Below, piece by piece: positions 18,275 to 27,433 of a stretch of DNA of 43,797 nucleotides (positions are counted from its first letter, which is position 1; each line of letters begins with the position of its first letter). Source of the DNA: Nostoc sp. CHAB 5836 (GTDB lineage: Bacteria > Cyanobacteriota > Cyanobacteriia > Cyanobacteriales > Nostocaceae); assembly GCF_020829445.1 (NCBI RefSeq), contig NZ_JAIVFV010000046.1:1-43797 (forward strand), read 5' to 3'. The notes under the pieces were generated by a model. It ran no database searches. It worked only from the letters and a program-made list of their open reading frames with translations, and had not been told where the DNA came from. The position numbers and the translations under genes were made by a program.

Positions 18275-21200
18275 CTATATGGTGCTTTGCCCATCAAAAA
18301 GTATATTGCCGATAGTGGAGAGGTTGCCTAGTTTTTGCAGGATAACCTTGTCATCAGCCACCCCTTCAAAAGTGATTTCCAGATTGTTACCATTGCGGGT
18401 GAGTATCAGATTTTGGGCTGTCAATCTAGTACCTTGGAATTTGAGGATATCCAATTCGGCAATAATTGCTGCCGAGGGATTTGAGCTTTTACCTAGCCCA
18501 CCGAAGTCGGTGATAGTATCAACACCATCACCTAAGTTGTAAACAAATGTATCCTTACCGCCGCCACCAGTTAGGAAGTCGTTACCTTGATTACCTGCGA
18601 TCGTATCGTTCCCGCCTTGAGCATTAATTATCTCACCGTAGTTCTTGCCCACTAGATTATCAGCGCCATTGGTTCCCTTCAGGCTGTTGAACTCTAAAGC
18701 ACCAATATCAACTTTACCCTCAGATATTCTGCCAAATCCAGCGCCACGTTGGTCAGTGGTGACACCAGCAGGAACTAGGGCATTATTGCCAGCATTAATG
18801 CCGGGACTATCCCCAAGTAAGATAGAAGTCAAGGTTGCACCACCATTATTTTGCAGGCGGCTGAGTTTGGGATCAATGGGGTTGCTGCTGCTGCCCACTA
18901 AGGTGCTGGTGGTAAAGCCTGTACTACCAATGTTATTGCCAATCAAGTTACTGCCAAGGTCAGTGAAGCTGCCTTTAACGTCAGCAGAATTATCCCCGAA
19001 GTTGCCTGCAATGATAGTGTTTCCAACAACGACAGTGCCATTAGAGTCATTAAAAACGCCCCCACCCTCGCCTTCTATAAAAAAGTTATCTTCGGTATTA
19101 TTGGTAATAGTGTTATTGGTGAGAGTGAGTTTGCCACTGTTAAAGATGCCACCACCATAGTACGCTTGACCGCCAGAGATAGTGCTTCCGATTATCTCAG
19201 CAGTGCCTGAGTTATAAATGCCGCCGCCGTAGGACGGGTAAGGGTCAGGAGCATAACGATTCTGTCCATCGCCGAAGGCCCGATTATTAGAGACAGTACT
19301 CCCTGTGATCTTGACAATGCCTGTGTTCAATATGCCGCCCCCATAGGCAGGGATGAATTTGGTGTACGCATTATTATTAGAGACAGTACTGTTAGTCAGG
19401 CTAAGACTGCCTGTGTTAAATATACCACCGCCTAATGATGACCCCAAGTTACCAGAAACAGTGGTGTTGGTCAGGCTGAGATTGCCTCTGTTAAAGATAC
19501 CTCCGACTGCTCCCTTATTATCCGAGACAGTGCTTCGCGTCAAGTTGAGGCTGGCATTGCTATTGAGCAAAATACTGCCATATATAACATCATTACCATT
19601 GGCAATCTTCAAGCCATCAATGCTAACATCTGTAAGAGTTCCCGTGATCTCAAATACACCTGAGGCATTATTGCCACTGATGGTCAGCTCAGATGCTCCA
19701 GATCCAACAATGGTTACATCATCGCTAATCGTCAGTTCCCCAGATGTGAGGGTGATGATATCTGGGGTGGCATCAGTGAACACACTGCCTACAAAGGTAA
19801 TGGTATCTGCCCCAGCAGTCCCATTGGCATTGAGGATTGCTTGTCGCAACGACCCTTTTCCAGAATCATTGGTATTAGTCACCACTGTGTCCGTATTAAC
19901 GGGTGATGGGTTAGTTGACTGGACTTCATAAGCACCAATATCAACTGTAGTGCCTGAGATTCGGTTAAATCCAGCACCTCTTTGGTCAGTGCTGACACTA
20001 GTTGCTAGGGAATTATTCCCGGTGTTAATGGCAGGACTACCTGTCAGTAAGGCATAGGTTAAAGTTGCACCGCCGTTATTTTGCAGCGGCCCGAGTTTTG
20101 GGTCAATGGGGCTGGCGCTAGTCCCCACTAAGGTGCTGGTGGTGAAACCAGCGCTACCAATCTGATTGCCAATCAGGTTATTGCCCGAATTCCTGAAACT
20201 GCTGCCGGACACGTCGGGGTTAATGCCGCCGGAGGTAGATTTGTCGAAGTTGCCTGCAATAATGGAGTTACCTACAATGGTGAGTCCGTCACCATAAGAA
20301 TCAGTCTCACGACTCAAAACGCCACCACCGTTACCAACACCATCGCCGTTGGAGTCAGCAGTGTTATTGCTAATTGTGCTGTTGATCAGGCTAAGATTGC
20401 TAAAGTTATAAATGCCACCGCCATCCTCTAATGCCTTATTGCCAGAGACAGTAGTATTAGTCAGGGTAGCTGTACCGACTCTAAAATAATAAAAATCTCC
20501 TCCGTTATAAATGCCACCGCCGGAGTTTGCCCTATTGTTAGACACCGTGCTATTGGTAAGCTTAAAGTTGCCTTGGCTATAAATGCCGCCGCCGGAGTTT
20601 GCCGTATTGTTAGATACAGTGCTATCGGTAAGCCTGAGGATGTCATTGCCGTTGGTTGCAGAGCTATTAATACCACCACCGTCCAAGGTCGCCGTATTGT
20701 CAGAGATGCTGCTTTTAGTGACGCTGAGGATGTTTCCGTTAGCGATACCGCCACCGGAGTCTGCCCTATTGCCAGAAACAGTAGTATTGATCAGCTTAAG
20801 GATGCCTTGGTTGTCGATACCGCCGCCAAAGGAGTCATTCGAGGTTGCCGTATTACCAGAAACATTACTGTTGGTCAGGCTAAGGATGGTATTGCTATTG
20901 ACCAAAATTCCGCCGCCATTGGTATTATTACCATTAGCAATTTTTAAACCATCAACGATCGCATCTGTTCCGATTCCTGATATCTCCAAGACTCTGGAAG
21001 CATTATTCCCACTCACAGTCAGCTGAGATGCCCCAGTCCCCAAGATGGTAACATCCTCAGTAATAGTTAGCTGCCCAGAGGTGAGGGTGATGGTATCTGG
21101 GGTAGTATCTGTGAATACACCTCCAAAGGTAATGGTATCATCCCCAGGAGTAGCATTGGCTAAGTTAATTGCCTCCCGGAGTGTGGTGATGCCGTTGTTC

Positions 21201-21856
21201 CCATTGCCATCATCCGTGTCTTTGGTACTATTTACCTCAAACGTTGCCAGTACTCCTGCATAAGCTTCTCGCGTCCTTCGTCCAAAGGCAAGATTTACTT
21301 CCATATCAGCAGTGCGAACTGACAACTCCCAGTTACCCCCTAATGCTGTATTGCCAATCCGTTGACTAGAAGCGGCAATATTTGCCCCTGTGAGTTGGTG
21401 CAGTTTTTGGACAAATTCTGCTCCCGCATCACCAGAAGCGACATTGCAACCATAGATGAGTAAGTTGTTGAAATTATCGCTTTTGCCAGAAGTGGAAAAT
21501 ATCTTCTGCCATTGTTGTAGTTCTTGGCTGTATTCGTCGAGGTTATGGAGTCCTAAAAGAGTGTTGCCCAATTGTAAGCAACCTGGGGCACCGTGGCACA
21601 CAATATGAATGTTAGTCAAATTCGAGCAATATCTAAGGACAAGCTGCTGCGCTTCTACCCAACTAGCCAGAATTTTTGTGATTTTTTTAACACCATTTTG
21701 TGTCGAGTTCAGTAGTAATACTTGAGTATTATCAAGCACTCCATCGACTAAATCGCTATAGTCTTCAACTGCCATATCGATGAAGACTAGACTATGGGGA
21801 GAGGAGGTGGAAGTTGGAGGATTTACTGTGAATTGCAAGGGATGTAGCGTTGACAT
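18275..21856 (-). CDS. DUF4347 / beta-helix / RTX secreted protein
   Basis: A 1193-residue protein in three parts. Residues about 20-185 match the DUF4347 type, with IVCHGAPG and LIYGCNVASGDAG containing a His and Cys arranged as in caspase-like folds. Residues about 205-655 and 660-1060 are two homologous right-handed beta-helix (pectate-lyase-like) blocks full of LTNSTVSNN-type rungs. Each ends in a choice-of-anchor-Q-like segment (NNGGATLT...TDQRGAGF...DIGA). Residues 1061-1193 carry RTX calcium-binding nonapeptides (GGNDTIAGNQGNDFLTGGGG) and a typical C-terminal domain. There is no N-terminal signal, so export by a type I system through the C-terminus is expected for RTX proteins. Function is unknown: surface adhesion is likely and proteolysis by the first domain is speculative. 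Long antisense frames here are artefacts of the repeats. Confidence 0.85.
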   Translation of the reverse strand: MSTLHPLQFTVNPPTSTSSPHSLVFIDMAVEDYSDLVDGVLDNTQVLLLNSTQNGVKKITKILASWVEAQQLVLRYCSNLTNIHIVCHGAPGCLQLGNTLLGLHNLDEYSQELQQWQKIFSTSGKSDNFNNLLIYGCNVASGDAGAEFVQKLHQLTGANIAASSQRIGNTALGGNWELSVRTADMEVNLAFGRRTREAYAGVLATFEVNSTKDTDDGNGNNGITTLREAINLANATPGDDTITFGGVFTDTTPDTITLTSGQLTITEDVTILGTGASQLTVSGNNASRVLEISGIGTDAIVDGLKIANGNNTNGGGILVNSNTILSLTNSNVSGNTATSNDSFGGGIDNQGILKLINTTVSGNRADSGGGIANGNILSVTKSSISDNTATLDGGGINSSATNGNDILRLTDSTVSNNTANSGGGIYSQGNFKLTNSTVSNNRANSGGGIYNGGDFYYFRVGTATLTNTTVSGNKALEDGGGIYNFSNLSLINSTISNNTADSNGDGVGNGGGVLSRETDSYGDGLTIVGNSIIAGNFDKSTSGGINPDVSGSSFRNSGNNLIGNQIGSAGFTTSTLVGTSASPIDPKLGPLQNNGGATLTYALLTGSPAINTGNNSLATSVSTDQRGAGFNRISGTTVDIGAYEVQSTNPSPVNTDTVVTNTNDSGKGSLRQAILNANGTAGADTITFVGSVFTDATPDIITLTSGELTISDDVTIVGSGASELTISGNNASGVFEITGTLTDVSIDGLKIANGNDVIYGSILLNSNASLNLTRSTVSDNKGAVGGIFNRGNLSLTNTTVSGNLGSSLGGGIFNTGSLSLTNSTVSNNNAYTKFIPAYGGGILNTGIVKITGSTVSNNRAFGDGQNRYAPDPYPSYGGGIYNSGTAEIIGSTISGGQAYYGGGIFNSGKLTLTNNTITNNTEDNFFIEGEGGGVFNDSNGTVVVGNTIIAGNFGDNSADVKGSFTDLGSNLIGNNIGSTGFTTSTLVGSSSNPIDPKLSRLQNNGGATLTSILLGDSPGINAGNNALVPAGVTTDQRGAGFGRISEGKVDIGALEFNSLKGTNGADNLVGKNYGEIINAQGGNDTIAGNQGNDFLTGGGGKDTFVYNLGDGVDTITDFGGLGKSSNPSAAIIAELDILKFQGTRLTAQNLILTRNGNNLEITFEGVADDKVILQKLGNLSTIGNILFDGQSTI

Positions 21857-22139
21857 TTTGTTTCTTCGCGCTAAGGTTATGAGGGAAACTCAAACCGACT
21901 TCAGCCTGGGGTAATTACAGGGATTTCACATAACTACTGAGAGTTAAAACAACTATAATACGTACTAATTATTTTCCCTTTCGTTGCTATCATCTAGCAA
22001 GTTACTGCTTTTGTAAAGCTGAATAAGTATGTAATTATACGGATTTATTAAGTAAATTTAGCATATGTGTCAAAAATCAGATTTTATGCTGCGGCAAAAG
22101 CTAGACTACTACAATGTCTAAGTTAGTTTTAAGAAACCA

Positions 22140-22310
22140 CCCGGAACTGAAGTTCCTCTCTTGTAGCTAAAGTCCGTTTTAACGGACTATAACCTTTTCT
22201 CAGTCGTCTTGAGACGACTTTCGCTATTAGACTGAGAATTAATTCTGAGGCGGGCTAGATGCACAAAGCGTGCTTAGGAAATAAGGACTGAAGTCCTTAC
22301 TACAAACTTG
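22140..22310. repeat. Chain of small palindromes
   Basis: In order: GGAACTGAAGTTCC, AGTCCGTTTTAACGGACT, AGTCGTCTTGAGACGACT, CAGAATTAATTCTGAG-like plus GCGGGCTAGATG, then AGGACTGAAGTCCT. The same order of hairpins occurs at 24480-24606, and broken pieces lie at 2877-2925 and 3195-3275. It lies just 3' of the tnpB relic, on its strand. Confidence 0.7.
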
Positions 22311-22318
22311 CTTATTCA

Positions 22319-22411
22319 TCAATTTAAACTTGACAGACTACTAGGACTTAAAGCTTTTTCTCCATTACTCATTACAGTAAAAGTTTTGATTCCCAAGTCA
22401 ATACCAATGCT
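22319..22411 (-). pseudogene. tnpB fragment (RuvC motif I)
   Basis: Thirty codons on the minus strand read SIGIDLGIKTF...VMSNGEK..., ending in TGA. The segment IGIDLGIKTF is the first RuvC-like motif, with the catalytic aspartate, of TnpB proteins from IS200/IS605 and IS607 elements. Nothing upstream or downstream of it continues the protein, so it is a decayed remnant. Confidence 0.65.
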
Positions 22412-22650
22412 TTGCTTAGCGCGTCTTCCGCTTTAGGCTTGCCACACTCCCGCGCTATCCTATGAGAAAGATAAAACTGTTGTGATCATGGGGAGATCTT
22501 TCTCACTTCCGGAATTCCAACAACTAAATCATCCCGTAAGATAGACGGGCAAGAACGCTGCCCGATAAAAAATATGGGAAAATTTTTGGGAAATCCCTCA
22601 AGACTCAGGACTCGCTACGTTATCTGCTCACTCAGGACTCAGGAATCTTT

Positions 22651-24276
22651 ATGTTAGCAGGCACAATTTTACAGGATGGAAAATATACCCTAATTCAAGA
22701 AATAGGGCGAGGTGGCTTTGGCATTACGTTTAAAGCTACGCACCACTACTTGGGTCAGGAGGTGGTGATGAAAACCATCAATGAACGGCTGCGACAACAT
22801 CCTGATTTTGCCAAATTCCAGCGCCAATTCCAAGATGAAGCCAGACGATTAGCCACGTGTATCCACCCTAATATAGTCCGAGTTAGTGACTTTTTTGTGG
22901 AAGCTGGACTGCCTTACATGGTGATGGAATACATTGCTGGGGAAACCTTGGGAGACGCATTTGTACTACCGGGGATGCCAATGCCTGAAGCTACAGCAAT
23001 TCATTACATCCGGCAAATTGGGGCAGCTTTGCAGGTAGTACACAACAACGGTTTGTTACACCGGGATGTCAAACCAGATAATATTATCCTTCGCCTGGGA
23101 ACGCAGGAAGTAGTACTAATTGATTTTGGCATTGCCAGGGAATTTAATGGCGGTGTGAGGCAGACTCACACAGGTTTGGTTTCTGATGGTTATTCTCCCA
23201 TTGAGCAGTACTTGACGCAAGCGCCACGCACACCTGCCACAGATGTTTATGGTTTAGCAGCAACCTTGTATGCACTGTTGACAGCCCAAGTTCCGATGCC
23301 AGCATTATTGCGCGATCGCGAGCAAATGCCTTCCCCCCGCGAACTGCAACCACACTTGAGTGCTGCTGTCAACCAGGCGGTAATGCGCGGTATGGCGGTG
23401 GAGTCTCGTTTTCGGCCAGCGACAGTTGCTGACTGGCTGCAATTGCTACCAGAAAATGAAGGGAATGTGATATCGCCAGCCATCGCCACTTACGCAGTGC
23501 CAACTGTCAATTTATCTGCCCAGCAAGCACCAACTGTAATTGGCAAAACTGCCCAAAATCCTATACATAGTCCGTCTGCGTGGGCGCAGTCCAACCCAGG
23601 TATCGCTAAAGAAACTATACTGGCTAAAAAACTGGGGTCATCTAAGATATTTATTGGTCTAGGTGTAGCCCTAGTTGCTGCTACAACAGGTTTTGGGATC
23701 ACGAGCATATTACCTAAATCTCAGCAGCAGCCAACCGCCAAGCCGCTTTTTGAACAGCCAACTCAACAACCAGGCGCAAAATTACCTGACTTCGATAGTA
23801 CATCTTCACCACCAGGTGAAGAGACTAACACCACCTCAAGAACCCAAACAGCACCTGTCTCTAATTCCAAGCAGCGCAGGCGTAATCGTCGTTCTTCCCA
23901 AAAAGAATCTTCCCGCAGCCCTACACAAGAGTCGCAACGCAGCAATTCTGAACAATCCACACCTTTACCTTTACCTAGCGTTTCACCCACACCCTCCTTA
24001 GTGGAGACACTACGGGCGATCCGCTCATCTCGTAATGCTTCTCCTGCACCATTGCCACAAAATAACTTACCCGCTTCTAGTCAAAATTCTGCCTCTCCTC
24101 AACCCGTGAGTCCATTAAATCCTGTGGTTATACCACCAGTACCACCAACGGAATCGAAACAATCAGATCCTTCTGCTGTAGTAGTACCAACACTGGAAAA
24201 GCAAAATTCACCGACTAATAGTCAACCCCAAAATGTTGAGAAGTTCGAGGAAAAGGTACAAGATGATAATAACTAA
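22651..24276 (+). CDS. Membrane Ser/Thr protein kinase
   Basis: A 541-residue Hanks-type (PknB-like) kinase. The glycine loop is GRGGFG (19-24), the ATP lysine K41, the catalytic loop HRDVKPDN (137-144), the metal-binding DFG (158-160), and the activation segment runs to [10 protein letters not shown] (178-187). The kinase domain ends near 270. A linker leads to one membrane helix at about 333-354, and the remaining 190 residues are Pro/Ser/Asn rich and probably disordered outside the membrane. No PASTA or other sensor domain is present. Its substrate cannot be inferred from neighbours. The TAA stop (24274-24276) is formed by a TA target plus the first base of a 127-bp MITE, so the original end of the gene may have differed. 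Confidence 0.92.
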   Translation: MLAGTILQDGKYTLIQEIGRGGFGITFKATHHYLGQEVVMKTINERLRQHPDFAKFQRQFQDEARRLATCIHPNIVRVSDFFVEAGLPYMVMEYIAGETLGDAFVLPGMPMPEATAIHYIRQIGAALQVVHNNGLLHRDVKPDNIILRLGTQEVVLIDFGIAREFNGGVRQTHTGLVSDGYSPIEQYLTQAPRTPATDVYGLAATLYALLTAQVPMPALLRDREQMPSPRELQPHLSAAVNQAVMRGMAVESRFRPATVADWLQLLPENEGNVISPAIATYAVPTVNLSAQQAPTVIGKTAQNPIHSPSAWAQSNPGIAKETILAKKLGSSKIFIGLGVALVAATTGFGITSILPKSQQQPTAKPLFEQPTQQPGAKLPDFDSTSSPPGEETNTTSRTQTAPVSNSKQRRRNRRSSQKESSRSPTQESQRSNSEQSTPLPLPSVSPTPSLVETLRAIRSSRNASPAPLPQNNLPASSQNSASPQPVSPLNPVVIPPVPPTESKQSDPSAVVVPTLEKQNSPTNSQPQNVEKFEEKVQDDNN

Positions 24277-24402
24277 GTAGGTTGGCGCAATTAAAGTTAA
24301 CTGGCTAAGGCTGTCATTCGTCATTTGTCATTTGTCATTAGTAAGGGTTTTAAGCTTATTTACGTTTTGTAACATACTTGAGTTTTTTCGCACCAAGGTA
24401 CT
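24276..24402. mobile_element. 127-bp TA-duplicating MITE, copy 2
   Basis: Starts AGTAGGTTGGCGCAA and its other end, as complement, is AGTACCTTGGTGCGAA. It is flanked by TA (24274-24275 and 24403-24404). The length is exactly that of 10726-10852. The interior has STRR-like GTCATTT units. It abuts the kinase gene so closely that its first A is the third base of the stop codon. Confidence 0.8.
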
Positions 24403-24458
24403 TAGTACCGCAAGGCAAAAGTCAAAAGTCAAAATTAAAGAAACTACCACAATCACAG

Positions 24459-24620
24459 GGCTATTTCATTCTAGACATAAACCACCCGGAACTGAAGTTC
24501 CTGGCTCATAGCTAAAGTCCGTTAAAACGGACTATAACTTTTTCTCAGTCGTCTTTAGACGACTTTCGCTATTAGACTCAGAATTCATTCTGAGGCGGGC
24601 TAGATGAGAATGAAATAGCC
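24459..24620. mobile_element. Palindrome-chain element with 14-bp terminal repeats
   Basis: Perfect inverted ends GGCTATTTCATTCT (24459-24472) and AGAATGAAATAGCC (24607-24620) enclose the same ordered hairpins as 22140-22265. The flanks TACCACAATCACA and TACCACAATCAGA (near 24445 and 24623) are almost identical and may be a target duplication or pre-existing repeat. It has no ORF. Confidence 0.65.
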
Positions 24621-24641
24621 TATACCACAATCAGAAGCACA

Positions 24642-25175
24642 ATGACGAAAGTTACACTCTACATTGCAGCTAGTTTGGATGGCTACATTGCCCGCACTGA
24701 TGGCGGAATTGATTGGCTATCAATTCTTGATACAGAAGGGGAAGACTACGGTTACACTGCTTTCTACGAATCAATTGATGCTATTGTGTTGGGCAGCAAG
24801 ACCTATGAAGTAGGGCTGAGTTTTGATGAATGGCCTTATGTCGGGAAGAAATCCTTCGTTTTCACCCAGCGCCATCTCCAATCTAACCGTGAGGACGTTG
24901 TGTTTGTTTCTGATACAGTGAAACACGCCTTAGCAAATATAGAAGCTCAAGGTTTTAAAAATATCTGGCTAGTTGGTGGCGGAGCATTAATCAATTCGTT
25001 TCTTCAGCACAGCTTGATTGACGAATATATTATTTCAACTATTCCAATTATCTTAGGTGGCGGCATACACCTTTTTCCACCGCCTAGCCCTGAAGAAAAA
25101 TTGGAGATGGTTAACTCCAAACAATATCCAAGTGGTTTACTGCAAGTAAACTATAGGCGAAAAGGAAAGGTTTAA
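24642..25175 (+). CDS. Dihydrofolate reductase family protein (RibD-C/YyaP-like)
   Basis: A 177-residue single-domain protein of the DHFR/RibD-C fold. It has YIAASLDGYIAR at about 7-18, the segment DAIVLGSKTYEV (about 46-57), NIWLVGGGALINSFL (NADP glycine turn, about 106-120) and STIPIILGGGIHLF (about 132-145). It belongs to the YyaP/YwjB-like group, whose members bind NADPH but mostly have no proven substrate. It is distinct from the longer RibD-like protein at 4819-5559. It is convergent with a thioredoxin gene 100 bp away; a shared redox role would be a guess. Confidence 0.85.
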   Translation: MTKVTLYIAASLDGYIARTDGGIDWLSILDTEGEDYGYTAFYESIDAIVLGSKTYEVGLSFDEWPYVGKKSFVFTQRHLQSNREDVVFVSDTVKHALANIEAQGFKNIWLVGGGALINSFLQHSLIDEYIISTIPIILGGGIHLFPPPSPEEKLEMVNSKQYPSGLLQVNYRRKGKV

Positions 25176-25207
25176 AAATTTATAATTATGCCTCAAGTGG
25201 CGAGAAG

Positions 25208-25234
25208 TCCGAGCCTCGGAAGCCGACCCTCGGA
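25208..25234. terminator. Hairpin between convergent genes
   Basis: TCCGAG (25208-25213) pairs with CTCGGA (25229-25234) around an inner GC-rich loop that can itself pair. It lies between the convergent ends of the DHFR-like and thioredoxin genes. No T run follows, so termination is only likely from position. Confidence 0.3.
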
Positions 25235-25276
25235 TCTTCGGGGAAATAAAATAAACCCTTTTTAATTACGAATTAG

Positions 25277-25615
25277 CTAAAGAAGCTTCTGAACAGCGTT
25301 GCTGAAGTCTTCGTAAGGAGAAACTCCCACGATAGTTTCTCCTAAAATACCATCTTTGAAAATTAAAACTGCTGGAATACTCCGAAGACCGAATCTTTTG
25401 AAAATCGGCTTGTTGCTGTCAACATCTACCTTAACGACTTTAGCGCTACCTTTGTATTCCTGGGCAAGTTGATCCATTAACGGACTGATCAGACGACAGG
25501 GGCCACACCAAGTCGCAGTAAAATCAACAACAACAACTTTCTCTTCACTTCCATTTAAAACAGCATCAAATTCACTTTCTTGAACGTAAGCAACTATCTG
25601 AGTATCAGTAGACAT
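25277..25615 (-). CDS. Thioredoxin
   Basis: A 112-residue thioredoxin with the active site WCGPC (Cys 37 and 40), the preceding VVVVDFTATW strand and the cis-proline in RSIPAVLIF. It is a cytosolic dithiol reductant. It differs clearly from the trxA product at 39145-39468: the active site is followed by RLISP rather than RMVAP, and the N-terminus has an acidic EESEFDAVL-like stretch, so it may have a specialised target set. The start ATG has AAGGA about 8 bp upstream. No reductase gene is adjacent. Confidence 0.92.
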   Translation of the reverse strand: MSTDTQIVAYVQESEFDAVLNGSEEKVVVVDFTATWCGPCRLISPLMDQLAQEYKGSAKVVKVDVDSNKPIFKRFGLRSIPAVLIFKDGILGETIVGVSPYEDFSNAVQKLL

Positions 25616-25814
25616 TTTTTAATTCCTTAGTATCAAACTAAAATTTCAGCCAAAATCCAACTATATAAACTATACTCCCTTCTGCCTGTCAGATTTACCA
25701 GTGACTGACATTGGTAAACTCCTGCAATTGTCGGTAGGATGGATTGTGCGATCGCCGAACGCACCCTACCAACTGACCTAATCCAAAAACCCATGCGTTC
25801 AAAGGGTGGAAGCG

Positions 25815-26126
25815 TCAATAGTCGTTCTTTTGATCAAACAGTTCTAACAACCCAATTGTGCCTACAAAAAAAGTGTAAGTAGCATATTGTATTGGCATTT
25901 TGTTTCTGGAAGGTGCATAAAAAGCTGCTATAATACTTTCGATAAAATGGCTGGTTATGGCAAAACGCTCAATCCAAAAAATTGGGTTAAGGCTGCTTGG
26001 TAAATTATTATTAGTTAATACTGCATAAATGTTCCACGATTCCAATCCAATTGCGCTTGTGATCAGCAATGTAGATATAATTTTTACAATGTGAAAAATC
26101 TTTCTATTTATAAACTTTAAGTTCAT
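25815..26126 (-). CDS. Small integral membrane protein, unknown
   Basis: A 103-residue protein with about three hydrophobic segments (around residues 15-35, 50-67 and 78-95) that look like membrane helices, and a charged C-terminus. I recognise no family. ATG 26126 is taken as start; a GTG 9 bp upstream is possible. It lies upstream of the thioredoxin gene on the same strand but 200 bp away, with a dispersed repeat between, so an operon is doubtful. Confidence 0.6.
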   Translation of the reverse strand: MNLKFINRKIFHIVKIISTLLITSAIGLESWNIYAVLTNNNLPSSLNPIFWIERFAITSHFIESIIAAFYAPSRNKMPIQYATYTFFVGTIGLLELFDQKNDY

Positions 26127-26146
26127 ACTGCTCACAAAAAAATGTA

Positions 26147-26553
26147 TAAATCTAGAAAAATCGGTAAATTAACAGACAAGTTAAAGTGTGTTATCTAAAA
26201 ATTCACCCGAAGTCAACCAATCTTACATCATGATTTATGTTTTTGTAAAAGTCTGTAAAAATATTGACATGGTGTCTTAGGGGTTGTTTGAAAAGTATTT
26301 GAGTGTGATTTTAGGCACTTGTTGACCCACCTAACCCCCCGATAAATTGGTTACCGTGTATACACAGGTCGGTAGACCTCTCCCCAAACCCCTCTCCGAC
26401 GCGGAGAGGGGCTTTGAAGTCACTCCCCTTGGGAGAAGCAAGTGGCACGTGATTTCTAATCGCCGAGGCAAGTAATAAATTGAAAAAAGTGTGGAATAAT
26501 ACATAGATGGTAAATTTAATTGCACTCCATAGATTGAGAATAAATGTAAAGCT
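26147..26553. other. Gap with one dispersed repeat
   Basis: Bases 26275-26460 contain a repeat beginning TTGTTTGAAAAGTATTT, related to the ends at 42873-43001, and running through CCTAACCCCC and the hairpin CCCCTCTCCG/CGGAGAGGGG. The remainder is A/T rich without visible signals. Short frames across it (26311-26568) are within the repeat and not genes. Confidence 0.5.
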
Positions 26554-26763
26554 ATGATTGCTCAACATTACAATTCAATTCATGTTGAAAACAACTTGCT
26601 TAAACAAATCAAAATTAAAGAAAATCAGCTAAGAATTGCACAAGAATCTAATATGCTCTATGTAGCAGAAGCATTACAGAATCAATTATTCAAGTTACAG
26701 AGTCAACTATCAGAGCCGCAAGACGTTGAAATCCAAGCGTTGATGAGTTTGCTAGACGATTAA
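26554..26763 (+). CDS. Small coiled-coil protein, unknown
   Basis: A 69-residue charged protein, about residues 11-54 of which have the heptad pattern of a coiled coil (NLLKQIKIKENQL, ALQNQLFKLQSQL). It resembles the many short hypothetical proteins of Nostoc; I cannot assign a family. The ribosome site is weak (GTAAAG). It is flanked by repeat-rich gaps. Codon choice looks ordinary, and the helix pattern argues against chance, but it remains a modest-confidence gene. Confidence 0.5.
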   Translation: MIAQHYNSIHVENNLLKQIKIKENQLRIAQESNMLYVAEALQNQLFKLQSQLSEPQDVEIQALMSLLDD

Positions 26764-26930
26764 AATTGTAAATTTGTGTTCCAAAGTTTATTTAAAACCC
26801 CAAAAATATGCTATTTAGACTCTCTCTCTTCCTTGGTGTCCTTGGCGTCCTTCTCCCAAGGGGAGACGCTACGCGATGGCGGTTCGTAAAAAAAATTAGG
26901 TATTCTTCTGGCGGGAAGGGAGGTCTAATA

Positions 26931-27040
26931 GACATCTGGTGAAAAAGAATTGTTTTGACGTAGCACTGCTACGTCTCTACAAGCACTGTTACGTCTCTAC
27001 AAGGGTTCTGGGTAACGCATATTTAATTTCACCAGATGTC
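26931..27040. mobile_element. MITE with GACATCTGG ends, copy 1
   Basis: Starts GACATCTGGTGAAA and ends TTTCACCAGATGTC, flanked by TA on both sides (26929-26930, 27041-27042). The interior has a duplicated ACGTCTCTACAAG and a TAGCACTGCTA palindrome. A second copy in the opposite orientation is at 31945-32034. Confidence 0.75.
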
Positions 27041-27053
27041 TAATACTAATCTG

Positions 27054-27373
27054 TTGACACTCTCCGACCTAAAGGCGCGGAGATTCTTAAGACCTCACGG
27101 CCAAAGTATCCTGTTTACACAGGTTCCCAGGCTCACTACGTTTGCCCCATAGGGCGCAGTGATATCTCCTCAAGGTTTTTCGGGCGTAGACTTTCCCCCA
27201 GTCCGGGGGTAGGTTTTTAAATCTTGTACTGATTGAGCTATTCTAACATGGCTGAGTCCTAAAGGACTCAATTAGCCTTCTCCCAAGGGGAGACGCAAGC
27301 GCGAACATCACGCAGCCTGAAGTACGGAATACGCAACTACGTTGCTGTTCCTCAAGGGTTTTCAAGGGTTTTC
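27054..27373 (-). mobile_element. tnpB-less IS200/IS605-like segment, copy 1
   Basis: On the minus strand it runs from GAAAACCCTTGAGGAACAGC to the hairpin that precedes GAGAGTGTCAA. It includes the line TTTGGCCGTGAGGTCTTAAG, which I recognise from the 3' guide-RNA/right-end region of cyanobacterial tnpB elements. There is no reading frame. It is closely similar to 36886-37171 on the plus strand. A 26-bp unit (27280-27305, CTCCCAAGGGGAGACG...) is present here and absent in the other copy. Confidence 0.6.
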
Positions 27374-27433
27374 TATAAACTATCTTAAATTTGAAATTAT
27401 CAAAGCTGGTAGCTCAGGGGAGATAACTAAACT

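Larger units (their letters stand above)
21857..22650. other. Gap of about 800 bp with repeats and a tnpB relic
   Basis: Bases 21857-22130 are A/T rich and presumably hold the promoter of the minus-strand giant gene. Bases 22140-22310 hold the palindromic cluster and 22319-22411 the tnpB fragment. Bases 22425-22560 carry short dispersed repeats, including the stem AGACGGGCAAGAACGCTGCCC. Bases 22600-22640 hold direct CAGGACTC units before the kinase start. Confidence 0.55.
26764..27433. other. Gap of about 670 bp filled by three repeats
   Basis: Bases 26820-26900 hold a fragment related to the CAATAC-type interior (GGTTCGTAAAAAAA) interrupted by the CCTTCTCCCAAGGGGAGACG repeat. Next come a TA-type MITE (26931-27040) and the IS605-like right-end segment (27054-27373). 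The last 60 bp precede the ABC gene and hold AGGGGAG about 13 bp from its start. Confidence 0.6.

Noticed and set aside
18645..21263. Several long plus-strand ORFs (up to about 190 codons) opposite the DUF4347 gene
   Set aside because: They mirror the repetitive beta-helix coding sequence in antisense, are Leu/Pro/Val rich without domains, and the minus frame is continuous with clear domains.
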